Assembly: GCA_017428765.1 (NCBI GenBank)
Contig: JAFRQF010000032.1
Span: 1-64,000, forward strand
DNA: 64,000 nt
Origin: Erysipelotrichaceae bacterium
Lineage (GTDB): Bacteria > Bacillota_I > Bacilli_A > Erysipelotrichales > Erysipelotrichaceae
Reading direction: 5' to 3'
The notes under the pieces are model-generated. The model was not told the DNA's origin. It saw nothing but the letters and a program-made list of their open reading frames with translations, and did no database searches. Position numbers and translations under genes: made by a program. Below are positions 16,128 to 25,090 of the stretch, piece by piece (the first letter of the stretch is position 1; each line of letters begins with the position of its first letter).

Positions 16128-18320
16128 ATGAAGAAAAACAGAAAGAATTACAAGATCGAATACCTGCGGGCACTTTCGTGCATCGGGGTACTTTTATATC
16201 ATCTGGATATCTTGAAAGGCGGCTATCTGGCGGTCTGCTGCTTTTTCGTATTGAGCGGTTATCTTTCCGCTGTCTCCATGCGAAAGCATGTGTCCCAGGG
16301 ACCTCTTCGTTTTTATGTGAACCGTCTGATAAAGACATATCTTCCGATGGCGGTCTGCGTCTTTCTTTCGATCGCTGCCTGTGTCTTGTTTTCCGTTTCC
16401 TATCCCAACCTGAAAGCGGAAAGCACATCGGTCTTATTGGGTTACAACAACTTCTGGCAGATCGCTGCCTCGCAAGATTATTTCACCAGGACCAGCGTTT
16501 CGCCGTTCCTTCCGATGTGGTATATCGCCATCCTTTTACAATACGATCTGTTACTGGGGATCTTCTTTTTCTTAACGGACAGATTTCTTAAGAAAGAAAA
16601 CCGTATCGTTTCCTATATCCTGTGTCTCCTTCTGGCAGCAGGCAGTTTCATACTGTTCATGATCCATCTGAAGAACGGGGAGATCATGAAGGCATATTAC
16701 GGGACATTGGAAAGAAGTTTCCCTTTTTTAATGGGCATACTTCTTGGCTTGTTTCATGAGGACGATCATATCCTGATCACAAAAAACAGAAAGCTGGAAA
16801 AAGGACTCTTTTCTTTCGATCTGATCATTCTGACTTTGTTGTTTGTCTTTGCGGGAAGTGATACAAGAATGATGGCCTGGTTCATGCTTATGACAAGCAT
16901 CCTGAGTATGCGCATCATCGATCACAGCTCTGCCTTGAAAAACACCAGAGATACAGCCGATTATTACGTTGCAGCCTTTTCCAGATATTCCTATGAGATC
17001 TATCTTTTACAATACCCGATCTATTACCTTCTTTTAAACAGCAGACTTCCTTCCTTTGTGGTGAAGCTTCTTACGCTCATCCTGACTTTCGTTTTCGCCG
17101 TTCTTGTGCATAACGCCTTGGATATGCGGAAGATCTATAAGAAGAGGATCTTCAATCTTGTCTTATGTACGTTGGTGACTTTGATGTCTTTGTTCGGTGC
17201 CTATCGTCTCATCATCGAAAAAGATCACAGTAAAGAGATGGAAGAACTCAAAGAAAAACTGAGTGAGAACGAGAAGCTGATCGAAGAGAAGAATAAAGAA
17301 TATCTGAGTAAGCTCAACTCGGAGGAAGAGGCCTACCAGGCACTGCTGGAGTCTTCCGGAAACAAGGAAGAGGATGTGAAGCAGATGTTATTGAAGACAC
17401 CGGTCGTGGGGATCGGTGACTCTCTGCTGGTGAATGCAGTAGATACTTTATATGAGATGTTCCCGATCGGCTACTTCGACGGTAAGATCTCAAGAGACCT
17501 TTATGCCGGCGAAGAGATCTTAGAGTCGATGAAGGAAGAAGGAACACTCAGCGATACCATAGTTCTGTGTTTGTCGACCAACGGGGATTATATCGAGCCA
17601 AGAAATGAAAAGCTGATGGAGATCGTCGAAGGAAGGCAGGTCTTCTGGATCAATGCGGTAGGAGCCGATGATCCGCAGTTCAACGAACGTTTCGAAGAGT
17701 TTGCGAAGAACTACGACAATCTGCACATCATCCACTGGGAAGAAGCCTCAAGAGGCCATCCCGACTGGTTCTGGAGCGATGGGATCCACATCATAGAAAA
17801 CGGGGTAGATGCGTTCTGCGGTCTCATTTATGATTCGATCTATTCCTATTATCTGGATCAGTATGAGGCGATGTTTGAGGAGGCCAAGGCAAGAAGTGAA
17901 GCGCAGAAGGATAAGAGGATCGCTTTCTATGGCGATGATGTCCTGATCGACGCCTACGATCATCTTTCCAAAGTCTTCGATCAGGCTTTGTACAATACGA
18001 AGAACGACTATGATCCGGACGTCGTATATGAGGATCTCAAAAAGCGAAACGAAGAAGGAAGACTGGAGAAGACGCTCATCTTCTTGTTTGAAGATATGAG
18101 AAAAGGGGATTATGAAAAGATCATCAGGATGTGTGAAGGGCATCGCATCATCATCGTCGATCTGAATGGATCTTTACGTATCAATGATCCGGATGCCGAA
18201 GTCATCGATTTTGCGAAAGTCTGCAAAGAAAACAAAGACTACCTGGGTCTGGAAAAAGGAAAGCTGTCTGACGCAGGCTACGAAGCTCTTGGCCGGATAC
18301 TGAAACAAAAGCTCAGCTGA
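16128..18320 (+). CDS. OatA-like integral membrane O-acyltransferase with tandem SGNH-like domains
   Basis: 730 residues. The first 360 form an acyltransferase-3 domain of about ten membrane segments (YKIEYLRALSCIGVLLYHL start, FFVLSGYLSA). A coiled-coil linker (about 365-415) leads to an extracytoplasmic SGNH domain with the nucleophile motif VGIGDSLL near 428 and the WSDGIH Asp/His pair near 549-552. A further 135 residues start with IAFYGDDVLIDAYDHL and end in LSDAGYEALGRIL, echoing the SGNH layout with Ser replaced by Asp. OatA-type proteins acetylate peptidoglycan or secondary polymers at the outer face. It stands alone between terminators. Confidence 0.87.
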   Translation: MKKNRKNYKIEYLRALSCIGVLLYHLDILKGGYLAVCCFFVLSGYLSAVSMRKHVSQGPLRFYVNRLIKTYLPMAVCVFLSIAACVLFSVSYPNLKAESTSVLLGYNNFWQIAASQDYFTRTSVSPFLPMWYIAILLQYDLLLGIFFFLTDRFLKKENRIVSYILCLLLAAGSFILFMIHLKNGEIMKAYYGTLERSFPFLMGILLGLFHEDDHILITKNRKLEKGLFSFDLIILTLLFVFAGSDTRMMAWFMLMTSILSMRIIDHSSALKNTRDTADYYVAAFSRYSYEIYLLQYPIYYLLLNSRLPSFVVKLLTLILTFVFAVLVHNALDMRKIYKKRIFNLVLCTLVTLMSLFGAYRLIIEKDHSKEMEELKEKLSENEKLIEEKNKEYLSKLNSEEEAYQALLESSGNKEEDVKQMLLKTPVVGIGDSLLVNAVDTLYEMFPIGYFDGKISRDLYAGEEILESMKEEGTLSDTIVLCLSTNGDYIEPRNEKLMEIVEGRQVFWINAVGADDPQFNERFEEFAKNYDNLHIIHWEEASRGHPDWFWSDGIHIIENGVDAFCGLIYDSIYSYYLDQYEAMFEEAKARSEAQKDKRIAFYGDDVLIDAYDHLSKVFDQALYNTKNDYDPDVVYEDLKKRNEEGRLEKTLIFLFEDMRKGDYEKIIRMCEGHRIIIVDLNGSLRINDPDAEVIDFAKVCKENKDYLGLEKGKLSDAGYEALGRILKQKLS

Positions 18321-18369
18321 AAAGACACCGGACAGCTAAGATCGAAGACGTAACAGAGAATACAGTAAA

Positions 18370-18404
18370 AGAGGACGACCGCTTGTGTCGTCCTCTGTGT
18401 TTTT
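18370..18404 (+). terminator. Strong terminator after the acyltransferase
   Basis: AGAGGACGAC at 18370-18379 pairs perfectly with GTCGTCCTCT at 18387-18396, then GTGTTTTTG. Ten pairs with a seven-base loop. Confidence 0.85.
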
Positions 18405-18423
18405 GTTTCATATTATCTGATTC

Positions 18424-18579
18424 TCAGCCTTTTTCGGCGAGCTTTCTGATTTCGTTGCCGTTTGCGTCGGTGCAGATGTTCTTATTGAACGTATCCCAGG
18501 TCATAACGATCCCGAATCTACGCGGCAGCCGCATCGATCGAAGAAAGTACTGAAACTCTTTCAGAAACAAGAAAATCAT
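18424..18579 (-). CDS. Possible 51-residue ORF or gene scrap
   Basis: On the minus strand an ATG at 18579 opens 51 codons ending with TGA at 18426. The product has a protein-like tail (IVMTWDTFNKN...GNEIRKLAEKG) but the upstream base sequence has no ribosome site and the frame closes a few codons further up. It may be the surviving C-terminus of a lost gene. No family recognised. It fills most of the 338-base space between the acyltransferase and glutamate dehydrogenase genes. Confidence 0.25.
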   Translation of the reverse strand: MIFLFLKEFQYFLRSMRLPRRFGIVMTWDTFNKNICTDANGNEIRKLAEKG

Positions 18580-18630
18580 GAAACTGTTCTGAATACGGAT
18601 TTACATGGGGAAAACCGGATACTTCGATAC

Positions 18631-18636
18631 TATAAT
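18631..18636 (+). promoter_or_regulatory. -10 box for glutamate dehydrogenase
   Basis: A perfect TATAAT at 18631-18636 lies 22 bases before the chosen ATG at 18659. A transcript starting near 18643 would carry the AAGGA ribosome site at 18645 but would omit the earlier in-frame ATG at 18635, supporting the start chosen. The -35 region is not recognisable. Confidence 0.5.
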
Positions 18637-18658
18637 GAAGGTACAAGGAATGGGTTCT

Positions 18659-20005
18659 ATGTATATCGAAAACACAATCAATGAATTGAAGCTCAAGTAT
18701 GAAAATGAGCCTGAGTTTTTACAAGCGGTCGAAGAAGTATTCGAGTCCGCAAGGCCTCTGATCGAAGCACATCCCGAATATGAAAAAGCCGATCTGCTGA
18801 TGCGGATGGCCGAACCGGAGCGTATGATCCGCTTCAGAGTCGTGTGGACCGATGATGAGGGAAAGGTGCACACCAACGTGGGCTACCGCTGCCAGTTCAA
18901 CGGAGCGATCGGTCCTTACAAAGGGGGTCTTCGTTTCCAGAAGAACGTCAACGAATCGATCATCAAATTCTTAGGCTTCGAACAGACCTATAAGAATGCC
19001 CTGACGGGACTTCCGATCGGCGGCGGCAAGGGCGGAAGCGATTTTGATCCGTCCGGAAAGTCAGACAGCGAGATCTTGCGTTTCTGCCAGAGCTATATGA
19101 CGGCCTTATACCGCTATATCGGTGCTGATACCGATGTGCCGGCCGGTGACATGGGTGTCGGCAAGCGGGAGATCGGCTACCTGTTCGGCCAGTATCGAAG
19201 GCTCAAGGGCAATTTTGAAAACGGCGTGCTGACCGGCAAGGGACTCAGCTATGGCGGATCTCTGATCCGTCCGGAAGCGACGGGTTATGGTGCCATCTAT
19301 TATCTTTGCGAAGTACTGAAACATCAAAACGATACGATCGGCGGCAAACGCATCGGCGTATCGGGTTATGGCAATGTGGCCTGGGGCATCATGAAGAAGG
19401 CCGCGGAACTCGGAGCGAAGGTCACCTACTTCTCAGGACCGGACGGCTATGTCCATGATGAAAACGGCGTCATCACAGAAGAAAAGATCGCTTTCATCGA
19501 AGAGATGAGAAAAAATGATCCGATGCATTGTGAACCGTATGCGAAGAAGTTCGGCTGTGAGTTCGTCAAAGGAGAGAAGTTCTGGGGCGTGAAGGATGTC
19601 GATATCCTGATGCCGGCCGCTGTGCAGAACGATGTCGATCTCGAGCACGCAAAGAAGATCAAAGAGTCCGGCGTGAAATACTACATTGAAGTCGCCAACA
19701 TGCCGACGGTCTATGAGGCATTGGAATATTTAAGGAAGCAGGAAGGCATCATCGTCGCACCTTCCAAGGCAGTCAATGCCGGAGGCGTCGGTGTCTCGGC
19801 TTTAGAGATGTCGCAGAATGCCATGCGTTTGCATTGGACAAAGGAAGAAGTCGATGAACATCTCAAAAAGATGATGGTCAATATCCACAGGGAATCGATG
19901 GAAGCGGCAAAGGAATACGGTCTGGGTTATGACCTGGTGGCCGGAGCCAATATTGCCGGTTTCAAACGGGTCGCTGAGGCGATGATCGAACAGGGAATAT
20001 TCTGA
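18659..20005 (+). CDS. gdhA: NADP-type glutamate dehydrogenase
   Basis: 448 residues from the chosen start, matching the 447-450 of hexameric bacterial GdhA. Hallmarks: GPYKGGLRF near 85-93, PIGGGKGG with catalytic Lys124, DVPAGDMGVGKREIGYL with catalytic Asp164, the nucleotide-binding SGYGNVAWG and VAPSKAVNAGGVGVSALEMSQN near the C-terminus. It aminates 2-oxoglutarate to glutamate in the cytoplasm. Earlier in-frame ATGs at 18605 and 18650 would add residues absent from the family. Stands alone between a promoter and a terminator. Confidence 0.95.
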   Translation: MYIENTINELKLKYENEPEFLQAVEEVFESARPLIEAHPEYEKADLLMRMAEPERMIRFRVVWTDDEGKVHTNVGYRCQFNGAIGPYKGGLRFQKNVNESIIKFLGFEQTYKNALTGLPIGGGKGGSDFDPSGKSDSEILRFCQSYMTALYRYIGADTDVPAGDMGVGKREIGYLFGQYRRLKGNFENGVLTGKGLSYGGSLIRPEATGYGAIYYLCEVLKHQNDTIGGKRIGVSGYGNVAWGIMKKAAELGAKVTYFSGPDGYVHDENGVITEEKIAFIEEMRKNDPMHCEPYAKKFGCEFVKGEKFWGVKDVDILMPAAVQNDVDLEHAKKIKESGVKYYIEVANMPTVYEALEYLRKQEGIIVAPSKAVNAGGVGVSALEMSQNAMRLHWTKEEVDEHLKKMMVNIHRESMEAAKEYGLGYDLVAGANIAGFKRVAEAMIEQGIF

Positions 20006-20011
20006 TAGACA

Positions 20012-20037
20012 AAGGAAGGCCGCAAAGACCTTCTTTT
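20012..20037 (+). terminator. Terminator of gdhA
   Basis: GAAGG at 20015-20019 pairs with CCTTC at 20029-20033, extendable by A-T and G-U pairs, followed by TTTTC. Confidence 0.65.
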
Positions 20038-20122
20038 CATAGGGTATATTTTCAAGAACTGTCCGTTATGTATTGTTTGTCAGGTGTTTTTGTGTGAATT
20101 CCTTGAAAAGAAGGGGTTGCGT

Positions 20123-20818
20123 ATGGATAATAGTAGTGGCATGGAAACAGGGAAGAATAACAGCGAACAGTTCGTTAAAAAATATGTAAAGCAGGACGAG
20201 AGAAGTTACCGTTTCATCCGGGCTTTCTTTTATCCGGTCGTCTGGATCCTGTTTCATCCGAAAGCCTATGATGTAGAGAATATTCCGGAAGACGGACCGG
20301 TGGTGATCGCGATCAATCATCGCATGGCACCTGATCCTGTCTTCATCGCATTCGCCTATAAGAAAAGAGCGGTCCGTTATCTGGCTGCCAAGAAGTTTCA
20401 TGACGGTTTCTTCGGTTTCCTGTTCCGCATGGCGCAGACCATTCCCGTCGATCGCAGCCGCCATACGCCGGAAGTCATGGAAGCTGCTGACCTGGTGCTG
20501 GAGAACGGCGGGGTCATCGGTATCTTCCCGGAAGGGACGAGGAATCGCACGAAAAACATCCTGCTGCCGTTCAAGTTCGGGGCAGTGTCGCTCGCCCAAA
20601 GGACAGGCGCCTATATCGTCCCCTGTGTCAATGTTGGCAAGTATACACCATTTCTGTCGAGGGTCGAGACGTACTTCGGCAAACCTTATAAGATCGATAA
20701 GGATGCCGACCTGAATGTGGAAAATGAAAAGCTTCGAAACATCATCTATGACATGTATGTCGAACACGGCAAGGAAGATGAGAGGCTGGAAGTATTAAGA
20801 GAAACGGAGACTATGTGA
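20123..20818 (+). CDS. 1-acyl-glycerol-3-phosphate acyltransferase, PlsC family
   Basis: 231 residues from the ATG at 20123, preceded by AAGGGG. NHRMAPD is the catalytic H-x4-D box, FPEGTR the glycerol-phosphate-binding motif, and VPCVNVGKY the later conserved block. It would acylate lysophosphatidate in phospholipid synthesis at the inner membrane face. A GTG at 20084 would add 13 residues but has a poor ribosome site. It is convergent with the TagD-type gene downstream. Confidence 0.87.
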   Translation: MDNSSGMETGKNNSEQFVKKYVKQDERSYRFIRAFFYPVVWILFHPKAYDVENIPEDGPVVIAINHRMAPDPVFIAFAYKKRAVRYLAAKKFHDGFFGFLFRMAQTIPVDRSRHTPEVMEAADLVLENGGVIGIFPEGTRNRTKNILLPFKFGAVSLAQRTGAYIVPCVNVGKYTPFLSRVETYFGKPYKIDKDADLNVENEKLRNIIYDMYVEHGKEDERLEVLRETETM

Positions 20819-20845
20819 AAATAGTCTTTTTATATTACGTAAAAC

Positions 20846-20871
20846 AATTAAAAGATCCTGTTTCCAGGATC
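20846..20871 (-). terminator. Terminator of the cytidylyltransferase gene
   Basis: GATCCTG at 20854-20860 pairs with CAGGATC at 20865-20871, loop TTTC. Read on the minus strand it is followed by TTTTAATTG. The stem overlaps the stop codon at 20870-20872. Confidence 0.65.
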
Positions 20872-21322
20872 ATAGAGGATTGGTATCGATGTCTTCGTGG
20901 GATGTTTTGGATTCCGAATCAACGGCATTGGCATCGTATAGATCTTTTTTCATTTTGGTGGAAGAGATCTCTGGTGTTCTTTCCAGATAGACGACGTCAA
21001 CGCCTTCTTCTTTCAGGAAATCGAACTTGCCTTTCCAGTCGTCGCCGATGACGAAGGTGTCAATATGATATTCATGCATATCAGACTTCTTCTGTGTCCA
21101 GCTTTCTTCCGGAATGACCAGATCGACATAGCGGATGGCTTCAACTAACGCTTTTCTTTGTTCGTATGTGAAATAACACTTTTTGTGTTTCTCGTTCCAG
21201 TTGAATTCATCGGATGATATGGCAACGATCAGATAGTCTCCTAAGGCTTTTGCGCGTTTTAAGAGATTGATGTGGCCATAGTGCAATAGATCGAATGTTC
21301 CGTAAGTGATGACTCTTTTCAT
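20870..21322 (-). CDS. tagD: Glycerol-3-phosphate cytidylyltransferase, TagD type
   Basis: 150 residues from the ATG at 21322, supported by GGAAGGA seven bases upstream; a TTG at 21328 is possible but unneeded. [10 protein letters not shown] contains the HxGH nucleotidyltransferase motif and [11 protein letters not shown] is the C-terminal phosphate-binding signature. Family length is about 130, so the 20-residue tail is extra. It makes CDP-glycerol for teichoic-acid-type polymers. Its place beside the polysaccharide locus, which also has LicD and TagG/TagH-like exporters, fits a glycerol-phosphate-containing surface polymer. Confidence 0.9.
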   Translation of the reverse strand: MKRVITYGTFDLLHYGHINLLKRAKALGDYLIVAISSDEFNWNEKHKKCYFTYEQRKALVEAIRYVDLVIPEESWTQKKSDMHEYHIDTFVIGDDWKGKFDFLKEEGVDVVYLERTPEISSTKMKKDLYDANAVDSESKTSHEDIDTNPL

Positions 21323-21395
21323 AAACAAATCCTTCCGTCGAATACATTTTACCCTGTTTCTGTTTTAATTGGGCAAAAGATGTTACACTCAAGTT

Positions 21396-22139
21396 ATGAT
21401 CGATATCCATTGTCACATACTGCCCAAAGTGGATGACGGCTCGCAAAGCATGGAGACGTCTTTGGACATGATCGCGACCGCTTATGACAGCGGCGTGCGT
21501 TCGATGATCACAACGCCGCATTGTCTTCCCGGCATGTTTGATAATTTTGCCGGCGACCACATGCAGAGAAGGTGGGATGAACTCTATGAAGCAGTTCATG
21601 AAGCAATGATCCCGATGCATCTGTACCAGGGCATGGAGATCATGGCGTTTGATGAGCTGCCGGATTTTCTTCGTGAAGGAAAAGTATGGACGCTGAACGG
21701 GACTTTTTATTTTCTGGTCGAGTTTTCTTTCAGAGAAGATCCTTCCTATTGTAAGAAGATCCTTTCGTCCTGTCTTTCAGCAGGTTATGTGCCGATCGTT
21801 GCCCATCCGGCAAGGTACTATTTTGTGCAGGATGATCCTTCTCTTGTCTATGAATGGTATATGATGGGCTGCGGGATACAGATCAATAAGGATTCATTAT
21901 TGAAGAGAAACGGTTATCGGGCATATGAGATCTCCAATTCACTTTTGCGGCATCATCTTGTGAGCTGCATCGCTTCCGATGCGCATGGAAGAGATTTCCG
22001 GACGACGGACCTTGATGAAATAAGGGAATTTCTGATCAGAGAGTATGATGAGGAGTATGCGTATATGTTGCTAGAGGAGAATCCTTCACGGATCTTGGAG
22101 GGAAAGAGTTTGGTTGGGTATACATCTTTGCCTTATTAG
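21396..22139 (+). CDS. cpsB: CpsB/YwqE-type PHP-fold protein tyrosine phosphatase
   Basis: 247 residues from the ATG at 21396. MIDIHCHILPKVDDGS is the metal-binding start of the family, followed by TTPHCLPG, VEFSF, AHPARY and SDAHGRD, which supply the remaining metal ligands. It would dephosphorylate the Tyr-rich tail of the capsule kinase encoded at 61.8 kb. The start lacks a clear ribosome site; a TTG at 21369 would add nine atypical residues. First gene of the polysaccharide locus, divergent from tagD. Confidence 0.9.
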   Translation: MIDIHCHILPKVDDGSQSMETSLDMIATAYDSGVRSMITTPHCLPGMFDNFAGDHMQRRWDELYEAVHEAMIPMHLYQGMEIMAFDELPDFLREGKVWTLNGTFYFLVEFSFREDPSYCKKILSSCLSAGYVPIVAHPARYYFVQDDPSLVYEWYMMGCGIQINKDSLLKRNGYRAYEISNSLLRHHLVSCIASDAHGRDFRTTDLDEIREFLIREYDEEYAYMLLEENPSRILEGKSLVGYTSLPY

Positions 22140-22180
22140 CAGATTATTCCCAAAAACGAAATATTTTGACATATAATATT

Positions 22181-22212
22181 CTATGGTATCACCATAGATT
22201 TTTTATTTTTAC
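22181..22212 (+). terminator. Hairpin with T tract ahead of the sugar-transferase gene
   Basis: CTATGGT at 22181-22187 pairs with ACCATAG at 22191-22197, then ATTTTTTATTTTT. It lies after cpsB and nine bases before the next ATG, so it either ends the cpsB transcript or acts as an attenuator controlling entry into the polysaccharide operon. Confidence 0.7.
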
Positions 22213-22220
22213 TTACGAAG

Positions 22221-23903
22221 ATGTATAAAAACTTTATCAAGAGATGTATCGACTTATTCCTGTCATTGTGCGGTCTGATCGTATTGCTGCCGCTGTTTTT
22301 GATCATCTCCGTCTGGGTCAAACTGGACAGTCCGGGTCCCGTGTTTTTTAAACAGAGACGTATCGGCATCAATAAAAAAGAATTCCTGATCCTTAAATTC
22401 CGTAGTATGCGGACGGATGCGCCAAAAGATGTGGCAACACATCTATTGAACAGCGCGGACAGCTATATCACAAGGTCCGGTCATTTCTTAAGAAAAACGA
22501 GTCTGGATGAACTTCCGCAATTGATCAACATCTTAAAAGGCGATATGAGCATCGTCGGGCCAAGGCCTGCCTTATACAACCAGTATGATCTGATCGAAGA
22601 GCGGGACAAGTATGATGCCAATTCGGTGATCCCTGGTTTAACCGGCTGGGCACAGATTAACGGAAGAGATGAACTGCCGATCAAGACGAAAGCCTATCTG
22701 GATGGCTACTATGTCAAACATCTGTCTTTCTGGATGGATCTGAAGTGTATTTTTGGTACGATCGGTGTCGTTTTAAGTAAAAAAGGTATCGTGGAAGGTG
22801 TTCGAAGCGGAAAGAAAAAGATTCTGATCATTACGAACCATTCGTATATGCTGTATAAGTTCCGTCTGGAACTGATCAGAAAGCTTATGGAAGACAATGA
22901 AGTGATCCTCTCCATGCCGTTTGTCGGTCATGAAGAGGACTTTCAGAAGATGGGTCTTCAGTGTATCGAAACAAAACTGGAACGGCATGGTATGAATCCG
23001 TTCAAAGACATCTCTCTGATCAAGGAATATAAGCGGCAGCTCAAAGAGATCCATCCGGATCTGGTGATCACCTATTCCATCAAGCCGAATGTCTATGCCG
23101 GATGGCTGTGTGGAAAGGCGGGCATTCCTTATGCCGTAAATGTGCAGGGGTTGGGAAATGCGTTCGATAAGCCGATATTGAGCAGGATCGCTGCCCTGTT
23201 ATATAAGATCTCGTTAAAAAGAGCATTTGCGGTATTTTTTGAAAATGAAACAGATGCCAACTTCTTTTTGGAAAAGAACCTTGTATCTTTTGCCAAGCTG
23301 AAAGTATTGTCGGGGGCAGGCATCAATCTGGAAACATACTCTTACAGACCTTATCCCAAAAATAAAGTATTCCGTTTTGCCTATATCGGCAGGATCATGA
23401 AGGAAAAAGGCATCAGTGAATTATTTGAAGCCTGCAGGATCTTAAGAGAAAAAGGCTATGAGTTTCTTCTTGATATCGTCGGTTTCTACGAAGATGAATT
23501 CCGTGATGACTATAAAAAGGAAGTGGATAGGCAGGTCGTCAGAGGATTGGCGGAAGACCACGGGTTCAAAGAAGACCCAAGACCTTACTACGAACTGGCA
23601 GACTGTGTCGTTATGCCAAGTTATCATGAAGGCATGAGCAATGTTCTTTTAGAATCTGCCGCTATGGGAAGACCCGTCATCACAACGGATATCTCGGGCT
23701 GCAAGGAAGCGGTGGAAGACGGTATTACCGGCTTGTTGGTAAAACCTAGAGATACGCTTTCTCTCTGTGAAGCAATGGAAAAGATGTTGAATCTGAGCAG
23801 GAAAGAAAGAGAAACGATGGGAAAAGCAGGAAGAAAGAAGATGGGAGAACAGTTTGACAAAAACAAAGTTGTCGAAGAGACCATTGAGACACTTCCGTTA
23901 TAA
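22221..23903 (+). CDS. Fusion of initiating sugar-phosphate transferase and GT4 glycosyltransferase
   Basis: 560 residues in two joined enzymes. Residues 1-195 are a short bacterial sugar transferase: one membrane helix (about 9-32), KFRSMRTDAP, SLDELPQLINILKGDMSIVGPRP and PGLTGWAQINGR. Such enzymes load a sugar-1-phosphate onto undecaprenyl phosphate. Residues about 200-560 are a GT4 enzyme with NVQGLGNAF, FAYIGRIMKEKG and the donor-binding MPSYHEGMSNVLLESAAMG (E-x7-E). The frame is continuous with no internal ribosome site needed. The joined form suggests it adds the first and second sugar of the repeat unit. Confidence 0.88.
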   Translation: MYKNFIKRCIDLFLSLCGLIVLLPLFLIISVWVKLDSPGPVFFKQRRIGINKKEFLILKFRSMRTDAPKDVATHLLNSADSYITRSGHFLRKTSLDELPQLINILKGDMSIVGPRPALYNQYDLIEERDKYDANSVIPGLTGWAQINGRDELPIKTKAYLDGYYVKHLSFWMDLKCIFGTIGVVLSKKGIVEGVRSGKKKILIITNHSYMLYKFRLELIRKLMEDNEVILSMPFVGHEEDFQKMGLQCIETKLERHGMNPFKDISLIKEYKRQLKEIHPDLVITYSIKPNVYAGWLCGKAGIPYAVNVQGLGNAFDKPILSRIAALLYKISLKRAFAVFFENETDANFFLEKNLVSFAKLKVLSGAGINLETYSYRPYPKNKVFRFAYIGRIMKEKGISELFEACRILREKGYEFLLDIVGFYEDEFRDDYKKEVDRQVVRGLAEDHGFKEDPRPYYELADCVVMPSYHEGMSNVLLESAAMGRPVITTDISGCKEAVEDGITGLLVKPRDTLSLCEAMEKMLNLSRKERETMGKAGRKKMGEQFDKNKVVEETIETLPL

Positions 23904-23924
23904 CTGCATAAGAAGGGAGAACCT

Positions 23925-25031
23925 GTGCTTCGTTCTTCGTATTTTTTAGTTTTGTTGTGGTTTGTTTTTATTGCCTTGTTTTCTCAATTTGTAGAAGTCA
24001 CAGAAAAAAAAGAGATCTTAGGCAAAGAACGGACCGTTGTCACCTGGTGGTTTGCGATCCTTGTTTTTTTGCCATTGATTTTTATGGCAACCAACAGGCA
24101 GGGCAAGGTCGGCGATACCATGCAGTATATCAGAACATATGAGTCTATGCCTTCCGGTTTCAGTGCGATCTCGAAATACTATTCCGGTCTGACAAAAGAT
24201 AAAGGTTTCTATTTGACTGCCTCCATAATCAAATGTATTTTTGGCAGCGATTATAAGATCTATTTTTTTCTTATAGCGTCTTTTCAGGCGTTTTGTCTGA
24301 TTCGAACTTATCGGAGATATTCGTCCGAATACTTTACAGCAATCCTTTTATTTGTTTTATCCACGGATTTTGTTTCCTGGATGCAGAACGGTACCAGGCA
24401 ATTTGTTGCGGTAAGTATCTGCCTTCTGGCAACTCAATGGATGATCGAGAAAAAGTATATTCCGGCCGTTATCACGATTTTCATTGCCTCCCGTTTTCAT
24501 GGGACAGCACTGCTGATGATTCCGATCTTTCTGGTCTGCGTAGGAAAGCCTTGGAATGCGCGTACCCTTCTTGTTTTAGCAGCAACATTGCTTGCAATAG
24601 CCTTCGTTTCGCAATTCACTACCTGGCTGGATATAGCTTTAGATGATACCCAGTATACGAATGTCGTTACAGACTGGCAATCCTGGAATGATGATGGGAC
24701 CAACCCGACCCGTGTATTAATATACTCTATTCCGGCGATTTTTTCGTTTATTGGTTTGCGATACATTCGTGAAGAAGATGATATTATTATTAATTTCTGT
24801 ACGAATATGTCGATCGTTACAACGGGATTATATCTTGTCAGTATGGTTACTTCCGGTATTTTTATCGGCAGACTTCCGATATATGCCAGTTTGTATTCCA
24901 ACGGCATCCTTCTGCCATGGGAGATAGAGCATATATTTAATAAAACGTCAGCACAAACAGTCAGAATCACAATGATTGTGTTTTATGCTGTGTTTTATAT
25001 ATATCAGATCAATCGATGGGGTTATTTTTAG
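23925..25031 (+). CDS. EpsG-like polysaccharide polymerase
   Basis: 368 residues from a GTG start with AAGGGAG upstream. About ten membrane segments. The loop GDTMQYIRTYESMPS, the TDFVSWMQNGTRQFVAVSI stretch and SRFHGTALLMIP match the EpsG family, whose conserved Arg/His residues lie in outer loops. EpsG proteins polymerise or assemble repeat units outside the membrane. Base composition becomes clearly more AT-rich from here on. Confidence 0.82.
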   Translation: MLRSSYFLVLLWFVFIALFSQFVEVTEKKEILGKERTVVTWWFAILVFLPLIFMATNRQGKVGDTMQYIRTYESMPSGFSAISKYYSGLTKDKGFYLTASIIKCIFGSDYKIYFFLIASFQAFCLIRTYRRYSSEYFTAILLFVLSTDFVSWMQNGTRQFVAVSICLLATQWMIEKKYIPAVITIFIASRFHGTALLMIPIFLVCVGKPWNARTLLVLAATLLAIAFVSQFTTWLDIALDDTQYTNVVTDWQSWNDDGTNPTRVLIYSIPAIFSFIGLRYIREEDDIIINFCTNMSIVTTGLYLVSMVTSGIFIGRLPIYASLYSNGILLPWEIEHIFNKTSAQTVRITMIVFYAVFYIYQINRWGYF

Positions 25032-25090
25032 ACAAAGAACAGTCAATCAGATCTGAAGAAATTATCTGAGCTGTACCAAAAACAAGGAAG

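Noticed and set aside
22166..22177. TTGACA followed by TATAAT upstream of the sugar-transferase gene
   Set aside because: The two boxes are directly adjacent with no spacer, so they cannot act together as a promoter.
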